A stretch of 63,239 nucleotides of DNA from Candidatus Promineofilum glycogenicum (lineage in GTDB: Bacteria > Chloroflexota > Anaerolineae > Promineifilales > Promineifilaceae). Below, piece by piece: positions 41,495 to 49,002 of the stretch. The position numbers and the translations under genes are program-made. The stretch is from NCBI GenBank assembly GCA_016707605.1, contig JADJHJ010000022.1, forward strand, positions 1 through 63,239, in the 5' to 3' direction. Position 1 is the first letter of the stretch, and every line of letters begins with the position of its first letter. The notes beneath the pieces were generated by a model, which saw only the letters and a program-made list of their open reading frames with translations, was not told where the DNA came from and did not search any database.

Positions 41495-41570
41495 CCAGAC
41501 CCGACAGGTAGGCGACCACAAACGGCATTTCCGTCTAAGAACAATCGGCCGCCCACCTGTCAGGTCTTTA
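41495..41570. repeat. CCGACAGGTAGG...CCCACCTGTCAGG repeat
   Basis: An inverted pair, CCCGACAGGTAGGCG and GCCCACCTGTCAGGTC, separated by about 35 bases. It is the same class as the terminator hairpin at 29314-29346. It directly follows the stop of the gene at 41575 on the minus strand. Confidence 0.65.
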
Positions 41571-41574
41571 ATGT

Positions 41575-42702
41575 TTACTCCAACTCCACCAGCACCGGCG
41601 CCGGGATCGCCCCTTTCAGCCCATAGTGGTCATCGAACACGGCGGTGATGGCGTGGATGCCGCTCTCCGGCGTCGTCTTGGTCAGCGTAATGGGCACATC
41701 GACGACACCCCCGGGGCCGACTATGGCCGGATACTCGCGCACGGCCACGGCGCTGTTGGCCTCGAACGGGTCGAGGTCGAAGCCGCCGCCGGGCACGCCG
41801 GCCGTGAACAGGCCGCTCTCGACGACCAGCACCGTCACCGGCCGGCCGGCGGGGCCGGTGATGTGGACGGTCTGATTGGCGCTGGTCACGACCGCCGGGG
41901 CGCTGACGCCCAACACGGCGACGCCCGGGCTGGGCGGCTGCCCGGCGCGCACCACGGCAATCGCCCCGCTGTGGGCGCTGCCGGCCGAGCCGCCGTCGGG
42001 CAGTCGCCAGGCCTGGCCGCTGATGGTCGCGCCGTTGTTGAACTTGGCCGTGACCGTTGCGCCGACCAACTCCAGCCCACCGACGCTGCCCGATTCGGCC
42101 GGGCCGGGGGCGCTGGCCCCCTTGATGCTCGTCGGGTCGATGTCGATGGAGAATTCGAAGCGGTCGCCGCGGTCGAAGCCGCCAAAGCGCAGCACGAGCA
42201 CGTCGAAGCCGCCGTCGCGCGCCCCCTCGAAGCTGTGGCTGATCAGGCCCGTGCCCTCGCGCACGTCGACCACCACGTCCTTGGCCACGGCGTCGCCCGC
42301 CTGGCCATACGGGTCGAAGACGACGTCGGGCAGCAGGGCGGTGCTCAGGTCGATGCGCAACTCGGTCAGTTGTTGGCCGTCGAGCGAGTCGTTGGAGACG
42401 ATGAACGAGCTTTTGTTGAAGGTGCTGGCGTTGATCTGGGTGTTGCGGGTGATGTAGAGGGCGGCGGCGGCGCTGTAGGGGGTGCGCGTCGGCGTCGGCG
42501 GCGGCGTGGGCGAGACGACCGGCGTCGGCGACGGGTCGAAGCGGATGTGGGGCAGATGGATGCGGTGGCGCGGCGTGGCCAAGGGGGCCTGCGGCAGCGC
42601 CGGCGCGGCCCCGCTGCCCGCCGGCAGGCCCACCAGCAGCGCCCCACCAACCAGGGCCACCATACCAATCAACACAGTGGTCAGGATTCTCGTCGCTTTC
42701 AT
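41575..42702 (-). CDS. Secreted protein of unknown function
   Basis: A 375-residue protein. A signal peptide (MKATRILTTVLIGMVALVGGALLVGLPAG) precedes a short Pro/Thr-rich linker (SPTPVVSPTPPPTPTRTP). The rest is beta-rich: ITRNTQINASTFNKSSFIVSN, then LTELRIDLSTALLPDVVFDPYG, VLVLRFGGFDRGDRFEFSIDID and a final Ig-like part (VTVLVVESGLFTAG to PVLVELE). The middle region, describing a 'difference from a line' type carbohydrate-module sandwich, looks like secreted proteins next to sugar enzymes. I do not recognise a family. It may bind carbohydrate or act with the dehydrogenase upstream, which is also secreted and on the same strand. No catalytic motif is evident. Confidence 0.72.
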   Translation of the reverse strand: MKATRILTTVLIGMVALVGGALLVGLPAGSGAAPALPQAPLATPRHRIHLPHIRFDPSPTPVVSPTPPPTPTRTPYSAAAALYITRNTQINASTFNKSSFIVSNDSLDGQQLTELRIDLSTALLPDVVFDPYGQAGDAVAKDVVVDVREGTGLISHSFEGARDGGFDVLVLRFGGFDRGDRFEFSIDIDPTSIKGASAPGPAESGSVGGLELVGATVTAKFNNGATISGQAWRLPDGGSAGSAHSGAIAVVRAGQPPSPGVAVLGVSAPAVVTSANQTVHITGPAGRPVTVLVVESGLFTAGVPGGGFDLDPFEANSAVAVREYPAIVGPGGVVDVPITLTKTTPESGIHAITAVFDDHYGLKGAIPAPVLVELE

Positions 42703-42721
42703 GGTACTCCTCGTTGAGAGA

Positions 42722-42818
42722 GGAGCTCACGCAAAGGCGCAAAGGAGCAAAGGACGCTAAGAAGAATCTCTTTTCTTCCTTTGCGCCTTGGCCCCTTCGC
42801 GCCTTTGCGTGAGCTCTT
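42722..42818. repeat. Hairpin repeat, CTCACGCAAAGGCGC family, copy 4
   Basis: GAGCTCACGCAAAGGCGCAA at the left and GCGCCTTTGCGTGAGCTC at the right. It is followed directly by CACTCGTCACTCG words that form the end of the next gene (42827-42848). Confidence 0.9.
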
Positions 42819-42826
42819 CTAACTCG

Positions 42827-45430
42827 TCATTCGTCACTCGTCACTCGTAACTCAACACTCCCCTCGGCCAACGGCGCGCCGCCCAGCGTGGCCGGGGCGC
42901 GCTCGCCGGTGTCGGGGCGATAGGCTCCCACCAGGATGCGCCCGCCCGGCGGCACGGCCGTCCCCGGCGGGAAGCGGTGGGCGTCGCGCACCACGTCGCC
43001 CGGCCGCCAGATGCGCGTCGGGCTGAGGCCGTCGTTGGGTGGGGCGTCGGCCTGGGCGACCAGGTTGCCGGCGGCGTCCAGCAGGTGGACGAAGATGGTG
43101 TAGTCCGTGGGCGGCGCGGCCGTGGCCTGCCACCACAGGGTGACGACCGGCCCCTCGCCACTCGCCTCGACCGATGAAGCCACTAGTTGGAAGCTATCGG
43201 CGAAGACGGCCGCTTCCCCCTCGGATGCCGGGGCAACGAGCGGCGCGGCCGGGCGCACGACCACGGCGGCGACGACGGGCGGCTCGACCGGCTGGCCGTC
43301 GCGCGTAGGCGGCACGTCGCGCGGCGCGGCGGGGGGCGCGGGCGCTTGCGGCGAGCCGTTGACGATGGGCGCGGGGCCGCCCTCGGTCAGACGCACCTGT
43401 AGCGCGGCCAGCGTTGGGCCGTTCAGGGCGCCATCGGCCACCAGCGTCAACCGGTCGCGCCAGACCTCGCCCGCCGCCCAGCCGCGCGTGGGGTTCATGC
43501 CCTGGCCGGGGTAGCTGTTGTGCTCGGCCAGCTTGCGCCAGCCGCCCGGCTCCTGGGCCAGCAGTTGGACGTTGACGGTGTAGTCGGCGGCCACGCCGGT
43601 CTCGGCCCGCCAGGTGAGAACGACGGCCGACGGCCGACCGGCGACCGCCGCTTCGGCGCTGGCTTCTAATAAGGCCAGGTTGCCGAATGTCAGCAGGGGT
43701 GTCAGTGACCCGACTCCCGTCGGGTCACTGACACCTGCACAAACATTGCTCTTACACTCGGCCGTCGGGTAGAGCGCGGGCAAATGGTACGCCAGCAACG
43801 CCAAAGCGATGATCGGCGGCACGGCCGCGGCGGCCAGCAGCGCCCCCTCGCGGCGGCGCGGCGACCACCAGCGGGCGTAGCCCGCCGCCAGCAGCCAGGC
43901 CAGCATCGGCAGCCCCGGCAGCCACCAGCGCCCTTCGGGAACCATCCAGCCCGCCTCCTTGACCGTCAGGGCCTTCACAGCGAAGTAGAGGTACGAGATG
44001 CCCAGGAAGGCGAGGAGCACCATCAGGGTGGCGGGTGGCAAGAAGAGCTCACGCCAAGGCGCAAAGGGGCCAAGGCGCAAAGGAAGAAAAGGCAATCTTC
44101 TTGGCGTTCTTTGCTCCTTTGCGCCTTGGCGTGAGCTCTTCTCCCCATTCCTAATTGGCCGCAGCCAGCCCAGCAACATCACCACCACCGCCCCCAGCCA
44201 TAACCCGTATAGCCACGCCGGCCCGTAGCCCACGTCGCCGGCCGACCAGTCGAGCCAGTAGGAGCGCCACACGGCCGGCAGGAAGGGGATGACGTGGCCG
44301 AAGTCGAGCGGGCTGAGGCGCAGGACGCGGCCGACGGGCAAACTGCCCGACAACCCCAGCGCGTCGCGCATCCGCACGGCGTTGAGCCACAGCCAGGCGG
44401 CCCACAGGGGCAGGAGGCCGGCGGCGATGGCCGCTGCGGCCAGGGGCCAGGGGACGGTGGCGAGTGGCGAGTGGCGAGTGGCGAGTGGCGGGAGGCGTGT
44501 GTCGTTCGCGGAGTCCGCATCCTCAGATGCGGGGCGGGGGGCGGGCGGCCCGGCTCCCTCGCCCTGGGGGAGAGGGTTGGGGAGAGGGTTCGATGGCACC
44601 AACGACCTACGACCAACGACCAATCCCAACACCACCATCACCGGAAACACCAGCACAAACACCCCATTGGCCTTCGTCAAAATCGCCGCGGCGCAGAGTA
44701 GGCCGAGGACGAAGAAGGGAAGAACCTCACGCAAAGGCGCAAAGGGGCCAAGGCGCAAAGGAAGATAAGCTTTTCTTCTTGGCGTCCTTTGCACCTTCGC
44801 GCCTTTGCGTGAGCTCTTCCTCCTCTCACTCGTCACTAATAACACCGCATAGCCCATGACGACGGCCACCACGGCCGTCAACGGCATATCGTTGTTGACC
44901 GAGCCGCTCAGGTGCAGGTAGGTCGGCTGGAAGGCCAGGATAGACCCCATGAGCAGCCCGGCCGCCGGGCCATAGACGCGCTGGCCGGCGGCGTAGAGCG
45001 CGGCCACGCCCAGCGCGCCCAGCAGCGCCGCGGCCACGCGGCTGGTGTAGAGCAGCGGTGTGGTGGCCGGATCGACGTGGACGACCGGGTTGCGGTTGCC
45101 GACCGGCGTGGACAGGTAGTGGGGGTTGGCCTGGAGTTCGATGGGCGGCGGCGGGTTCGTGGCCGAGGGCGGCACGGGCACGCTCAGCCCGAACAGCGCG
45201 GCGAAGGTGAAGTAGAGCGGCGGCTGGTGCCACTCGGTGTAGCGCACCTCGCTATCGACCAGGCCGCGGTTGGGCAGCCCGCCGATCTGGCGCATGACCT
45301 GGACGTACTCGAAGTTGAGCAGCTCGTTGGGCGTGGCCAGCGCCGGCAGGGCGAAGGCCATGTGGACGGCGGCGGCGAAATACAGGACGAGCAGCCCGAC
45401 GGCGAGCGCCCGGTGGCGGCGGGTGGTCAT
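42827..45430 (-). CDS. Large membrane glycosyltransferase-like (GT39/ArnT-type) protein with several in-frame hairpin insertions
   Basis: An 867-residue protein. The N-terminal half has about ten membrane helices in a GT-C arrangement; ALATPNELLNFEYVQVMRQIGG and RYTEWHQPPLYFTFAALFG hold the acidic/His residues of GT-C loop 1. Near-identical tails of 'Ig-like' beta units (AVVLTWRAETGVAADYTVNVQLL; VVTLWWQATAAPPTDYTIFVHLL) follow, probably outside. Five hairpin elements are translated in-frame: SSRKGAKVQRTPRRKAYLP (44725-44838), NPLPNPLPQGEGAG plus SEDADSANDTR (44458-44632), SSRQGAKEQRTPRRLPFLP (44042-44144), SDPTGVGSLTP (43693-43738) and the last residues RVTSDE (42827-42848). Their number in one gene, and the fact that it stays open, is remarkable. 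Lipid-linked sugar transfer is the likely role. Confidence 0.75.
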   Translation of the reverse strand: MTTRRHRALAVGLLVLYFAAAVHMAFALPALATPNELLNFEYVQVMRQIGGLPNRGLVDSEVRYTEWHQPPLYFTFAALFGLSVPVPPSATNPPPPIELQANPHYLSTPVGNRNPVVHVDPATTPLLYTSRVAAALLGALGVAALYAAGQRVYGPAAGLLMGSILAFQPTYLHLSGSVNNDMPLTAVVAVVMGYAVLLVTSERRKSSRKGAKVQRTPRRKAYLPLRLGPFAPLREVLPFFVLGLLCAAAILTKANGVFVLVFPVMVVLGLVVGRRSLVPSNPLPNPLPQGEGAGPPAPRPASEDADSANDTRLPPLATRHSPLATVPWPLAAAAIAAGLLPLWAAWLWLNAVRMRDALGLSGSLPVGRVLRLSPLDFGHVIPFLPAVWRSYWLDWSAGDVGYGPAWLYGLWLGAVVVMLLGWLRPIRNGEKSSRQGAKEQRTPRRLPFLPLRLGPFAPWRELFLPPATLMVLLAFLGISYLYFAVKALTVKEAGWMVPEGRWWLPGLPMLAWLLAAGYARWWSPRRREGALLAAAAVPPIIALALLAYHLPALYPTAECKSNVCAGVSDPTGVGSLTPLLTFGNLALLEASAEAAVAGRPSAVVLTWRAETGVAADYTVNVQLLAQEPGGWRKLAEHNSYPGQGMNPTRGWAAGEVWRDRLTLVADGALNGPTLAALQVRLTEGGPAPIVNGSPQAPAPPAAPRDVPPTRDGQPVEPPVVAAVVVRPAAPLVAPASEGEAAVFADSFQLVASSVEASGEGPVVTLWWQATAAPPTDYTIFVHLLDAAGNLVAQADAPPNDGLSPTRIWRPGDVVRDAHRFPPGTAVPPGGRILVGAYRPDTGERAPATLGGAPLAEGSVELRVTSDE
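43693..43738. repeat. In-frame hairpin GTCAGTGACCCGA
   Basis: GCAGG..TGTCAGTGACCCGA and its inverse TCGGGTCACTGACACCTGC with a CTCCCG loop, inside the glycosyltransferase-like gene. Confidence 0.88.
44042..44144. repeat. Hairpin repeat, CTCACGCAAAGGCGC family, copy 5 (in-frame)
   Basis: AGAAGAGCTCACGCCAAGGC at the left and the inverse GCCTTGGCGTGAGCTCTTCT at the right. Both ends carry the same substitution (GCCAAGG), i.e. paired changes that keep the stem. Confidence 0.9.
44458..44632. repeat. Composite in-frame repeat block
   Basis: Tandem GGCGAGT heptamers (44458-44492), then CGGAGTCCGCATCCTCAGATGCGG (44505-44545), then CCCTGGGGGAGAGGGTTGGGG (about 44570-44590), then CCAACGACCTACGACCAACGACC (44599-44625). 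Four repeat families are stacked. Confidence 0.75.
44725..44838. repeat. Hairpin repeat, CTCACGCAAAGGCGC family, copy 6 plus CACTCGTCAC words (in-frame)
   Basis: CTCACGCAAAGGCGCAAAGG at the left and GCGCCTTTGCGTGAG at the right, followed by CTCACTCGTCACTAATAA. All of it is read through in the glycosyltransferase-like gene. Confidence 0.9.
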
Positions 45431-45457
45431 ACGCAGTTGATTATAGTTGTACTACAA

Positions 45458-45515
45458 GAAGGGGCCAGGTTCCAGGGGCCAGGGGCCAGGGAAGAGCGCT
45501 CTTCCCTGGCCCTTC
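45458..45515. repeat. Hairpin with GGGGCCA heptamer words
   Basis: GGGGCCAGGGGCCAGGGAAG, loop AGCGCT centre, CTTCCCTGGCCCTTCTT. It lies in the gap between divergent genes, 40 bases before the ATPase gene's ribosome site. Confidence 0.85.
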
Positions 45516-45570
45516 TTTGCGTTGAACTCTGCGCACCTTGCGTTAAACTTAGCCGTGGAGGTGCGTGAGC

Positions 45571-48072
45571 ATGATCGACACCAATGGCAAGTACTACCTG
45601 GGCAAACAATGGGACGCGGGGGCGAGCAAGCTGCTCGACGACACCCTGCTCTATGATTCCGAAGACCTGACCACCCACGCCGTCGTCGTCGGCATGACCG
45701 GCAGCGGCAAGACCGGCCTGTGCGTCGGCCTGCTGGAAGAGGCGGCGCTCAACGGCGTGCCGGCGCTGATGATCGACCCCAAGGGCGACCTGACCAACCT
45801 GCTGCTCCACTTCCCCGATCTGCTGCCGGCCGACTTCAAGCCGTGGATCAACGCCGACGCCGCCCGCAAGGACGGCAAGACGGAAGACCAGGCCGCGGCC
45901 GAGACGGCCGGGATGTGGCAGGCGGGGCTGACCGACTGGGACATCGCCCCGGAGCGCATCAAGGCCCTGGCCGACAGCGTCCGCTTCACCATCTACACCC
46001 CCGGCTCGACCGCCGGCGTGCCCCTCAGCGTCCTGTCCAAGCTCGGCGCGCCCGACATCGCCTGGCAAGGCAACGAAGAGGTGCTGCAAGAGCAGATCAG
46101 CGGCACCGTCACGGCGCTGCTGGGGCTGACCGGGCTGAAGAACATCGACCCGGTGCAGAGCCGCGAGCACATTCTGCTGTCCAACATCATCGCCCACGCC
46201 TGGAGCCAGGGGCAGAGCCTCGACCTGGGCGAGCTGATCATGCAGATCCAGTCGCCGCCCTTCGCCAAGCTGGGCGTGTTCGACGTCAACACCTTCTTCC
46301 CGGAGAAGGACCGCACCGGGCTGGCCATGCGCCTGAACAGCATGTTGGCCTCGCCCAGCTTCCAGAACTGGGTGCAGGGCGAGCCGCTCGACATAGCCGC
46401 GCTGCTCTATACGCCCGACGGCCGCCCGCGCCACTCCATCTTCTACATCGCCCACCTGAGCGAAGACGAGCGCATGTTCTTCGTGACGCTGCTCTACGCC
46501 AACATCGAGTCGTGGATGCGCGCCCAGAGCGGCACGAGCACGCTGCGGGCGCTGGTCTACTTCGACGAGATCTTCGGCTACCTGCCGCCCATCGGCAATC
46601 CGCCGTCGAAGACGCTCATTCTGCGGATGCTCAAGCAGGCCCGCGCCTTCGGCGTCGGCCTGGTGCTGGCGACGCAGAACCCGGTCGACGTGGACTACAA
46701 GGGCATGTCCAACATCGGCACGTGGTTCATCGGCAAGCTGGCCACCGACCAGGACAAGGCGCGGCTGCTCGACGGCCTGTCCAGCGCCGACGGCAGCGTC
46801 AACGTCAAGGAGCTGGATCGGCTCATCTCCGGCATCGGCAAGCGCGTCTTCCTGATGCGCAACGTGCACGAGAAGCGGCCGCTGCTCTTCCAGACGCGCT
46901 GGGCGATGAACTACCTGGCCGGGCCGCTGACGCGGGCGCAGATTCCGGCCCTCAACGCCCTGAAGGGGGCCGGGCCGGCCGCCGCCGGGCCGGTGGGCGC
47001 GGCCACGGCGGCGACGATGGCCGCGCCGCCGCCGGCCGAAGCCCCGTCGCGCCCGGCCACGCCCGGCACGGCCGACGCCGCCGGAACCGTCACCCGGCCG
47101 CCCGTGCCCTCCGGCGTGGGCGAGTACTTCCTGCCGGCCAACCTGTCGCTGGACGAGGCCGCCGCCCGCGACCGCGTCGCGCTGCCGGCCGGCGTGGCCG
47201 AGTCGGGCGTCCTCTACCGGCCGGTGCTGCTGGCCCAGGCCGACATCCGCCTGGTCAACGCCAAGTATGGCCTGAACACCAGCGTGCCCTGGGCGGCGCT
47301 GGCCCACGACGCCGCCGACGTGCGCTGGGATGAGGTGGCCATCGCCCCGCTGGACGACCGCGCCCTCGACCGCGCCCCGTTGCGCGACGCGCGCTTCGCC
47401 GGGCTGGCCGCGCCCCTGTCCGACGCCAAGGCGATGCGCGCCCTGGAAACCAACCTGGTGGACTACATCGTCCGCAGCGGCGGCGTCAGCGTGCGGGCCA
47501 ACGAGAAGCTGAAGGTCTACGCCGGGCCGGACGTGGACGACGCCGCCTTTGAGGAGATGTGCCGCGACGCGGCCGACGATCAGATGCAGGTCGAACTGGA
47601 CAAGGTCAAGGCCCGCTTCGCCGCCAAGCTGAAGGCGGCCGAGGACAAGCTGAAGAAGGAAGAGCGCGAACTGGCCGAAGACCAGGCCGATTACGACGGC
47701 CGCAAGCGCGAGGAGTACGCCAAGCACGCCGAGACGCTGCTGGGCTTCCTGGGCGGGCGGCGCAAGAGCCTGTCCGGCTCGCTGTCCAAGCGGCGCATGG
47801 CCGACAAAGCCAAGGCCGACATCGAGGAGTCGCAGCAGGCCATCGCCGACTTGCAGGAGCAGTTAGGTGGGTTGCGCGAGGAGATGGAGGCGGAGTTGGA
47901 CGCGGTCGAGGCCAAGTGGCAAGACCTGATGGACGACACCCGCGAACTGCCCGTCGCCCCGCGCAAGACCGACGTGCGCCTGCCGCTGTTCGGTGTGGCC
48001 TGGCTGCCCCACTACCTGGCCAGCGACGCCGCCGGGCGGGCGGTTGAGTTGGCGGCGTACGCAGCAGAATAG
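45571..48072 (+). CDS. HerA/DUF87-like ATPase with C-terminal coiled coil
   Basis: An 833-residue protein from ATG 45571; GGAGGT lies eight bases upstream, so GTG 45565 is less likely. The motor domain (residues 1-460) holds Walker A VVVGMTGSGKTGLCVGL, MIDPKGDLTNLL, Walker B ALVYFDEIFGYLPP and VLATQNPVDVDYKGMSNIGTWF, the VirB4/HerA-like sensor strand. Pro/Ala-rich linker (residues 470-510), then a beta domain, and a long charged coiled coil (residues 660-790; EKLKKEERELAEDQADY). HerA-type motors move DNA or protein with nucleases such as NurA; no nuclease gene is adjacent. Alternatively a membrane-trafficking ATPase. The coiled-coil tail is unlike typical HerA and suggests docking. Confidence 0.82.
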   Translation: MIDTNGKYYLGKQWDAGASKLLDDTLLYDSEDLTTHAVVVGMTGSGKTGLCVGLLEEAALNGVPALMIDPKGDLTNLLLHFPDLLPADFKPWINADAARKDGKTEDQAAAETAGMWQAGLTDWDIAPERIKALADSVRFTIYTPGSTAGVPLSVLSKLGAPDIAWQGNEEVLQEQISGTVTALLGLTGLKNIDPVQSREHILLSNIIAHAWSQGQSLDLGELIMQIQSPPFAKLGVFDVNTFFPEKDRTGLAMRLNSMLASPSFQNWVQGEPLDIAALLYTPDGRPRHSIFYIAHLSEDERMFFVTLLYANIESWMRAQSGTSTLRALVYFDEIFGYLPPIGNPPSKTLILRMLKQARAFGVGLVLATQNPVDVDYKGMSNIGTWFIGKLATDQDKARLLDGLSSADGSVNVKELDRLISGIGKRVFLMRNVHEKRPLLFQTRWAMNYLAGPLTRAQIPALNALKGAGPAAAGPVGAATAATMAAPPPAEAPSRPATPGTADAAGTVTRPPVPSGVGEYFLPANLSLDEAAARDRVALPAGVAESGVLYRPVLLAQADIRLVNAKYGLNTSVPWAALAHDAADVRWDEVAIAPLDDRALDRAPLRDARFAGLAAPLSDAKAMRALETNLVDYIVRSGGVSVRANEKLKVYAGPDVDDAAFEEMCRDAADDQMQVELDKVKARFAAKLKAAEDKLKKEERELAEDQADYDGRKREEYAKHAETLLGFLGGRRKSLSGSLSKRRMADKAKADIEESQQAIADLQEQLGGLREEMEAELDAVEAKWQDLMDDTRELPVAPRKTDVRLPLFGVAWLPHYLASDAAGRAVELAAYAAE

Positions 48073-48200
48073 AAACCACAGATTGCACAGATTTCACAGA
48101 TTAAGAGATATTGATCCGCAGATTCGGCAGATTGGGCAGATTTTTCAGAAGAAGAGATTTAGATTCTGAAATCTGCCCAATCTGCCCAATCTGCGGACGA
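48072..48200. repeat. Nested hairpin repeat, CACAGATT/CGCAGATT family, copy 2
   Basis: GAAACCACAGATTGCACAGATT opens the element; inner words CCGCAGATTCGGCAGATTGGGCAGATT pair with AATCTGCCCAATCTGCCCAATCTGCGG. It is between two convergent genes; the outer right arm is missing. Confidence 0.85.
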
Positions 48201-48208
48201 TCACTTCT

Positions 48209-48811
48209 TCAAATCTGATCTACGAGAAAGACGAGGGCCAGCCCCAGCAGCGGCCCCTGCTCCAGCCGCCCGGCGGGCAGGGTCAGGTCGAAGTCATAGT
48301 CGCCCGCGCCCACTTCCAGCAGCCCCAGCGGCTCCGGCAGGTCGCTGGAGTCGCGCTCGACCGCCAGCGACAGCCCGGCCGCCGCGGCGTCATAGAGCAC
48401 CAGCAGCGGCCCCGTCTCTTCGCGCCAGCGCAACCCCAACCAGCGATGCCCCTCGACCTCGATCATCAGGCGGCTGAACGGCCAGACGATGCCGCTGCCG
48501 CCGGTCAGCGGGCCGGTCGCGCCGCTGGGCGGCCGGATCGGGGCGGTGATGAGGGCGTAGACGGCGTGCTCATAGATGATGGCGTAGTTGTGCTGCTTCT
48601 CTGGGCGGCGGTCGGTCGGCCGCGGCAGGTCCATCGAGGCCACGCGCTCGCCGTCGGGCCGGGCAAAGCGCACGTGCGGCGGCTGGTCGGGCGGCAGCCA
48701 GGCGCTGCCCTGGTCAGCCACGAGGAGGAGTTGGTCGGCGCGGTCGAAGAGGTGGTAGCGCCGCGCCATTTCGCCGGCCGCGTGCAAGCGCCGGACTCGG
48801 TAGGAGATCAT
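48209..48811 (-). CDS. Hypothetical protein, beta-rich
   Basis: A 200-residue cytoplasmic-looking protein with no signal or helix. It begins MISYRVRRLHAAGEMARRYHLFDRADQLLLVADQG and has alternating strands (HNYAIIYEHAVYALITAP; RLMIEVEGHRWLGLRWREETGPLLVLYD; YDFDLTLPAGRLEQ). The 'RYHLFDRADQLLLVA' start recalls tubby/LURP-one-like scramblase folds, but I would not claim it. No catalytic motif is visible. It is flanked by repeat elements on both sides and has no operon partner. The composition matches neighbouring chromosomal genes, which supports a real gene. Confidence 0.65.
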   Translation of the reverse strand: MISYRVRRLHAAGEMARRYHLFDRADQLLLVADQGSAWLPPDQPPHVRFARPDGERVASMDLPRPTDRRPEKQHNYAIIYEHAVYALITAPIRPPSGATGPLTGGSGIVWPFSRLMIEVEGHRWLGLRWREETGPLLVLYDAAAAGLSLAVERDSSDLPEPLGLLEVGAGDYDFDLTLPAGRLEQGPLLGLALVFLVDQI

Positions 48812-48846
48812 AGACGGGCATTGTACACCATTTGCCAGAGGGGAAA

Positions 48847-48950
48847 AGTTGTCAGTTGTCAGTTGTCAGCAGGTCAAGTGACCAACGACTCACGACTAAC
48901 GACACCTGCCAACTGTCAACTGACAACTGTCAACTGACAACCGCCCTTAA
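48847..48950. repeat. Hairpin with GTCAGTT heptamer words before dnaE
   Basis: GTTGTCAGTTGTCAGTTGTCAG at the left is answered by CTGTCAACTGACAACTGTCAACTGACAAC at the right. The loop carries its own small inverted words (AGGTCAAGTGACC; AACGACTCACGACTAACGA). Confidence 0.9.
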
Positions 48951-49002
48951 AATCTCGCGTTCTTTAAGCTCCGATCCGAACAGTTGTGTTATACTCCCGC
49001 CC

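Noticed and set aside
48832..49002. 57-residue N-terminal extension of DnaE
   Set aside because: It is encoded by the GTCAGTT hairpin; the conserved PHP start FVHLHVHSEFS begins after ATG 49003.
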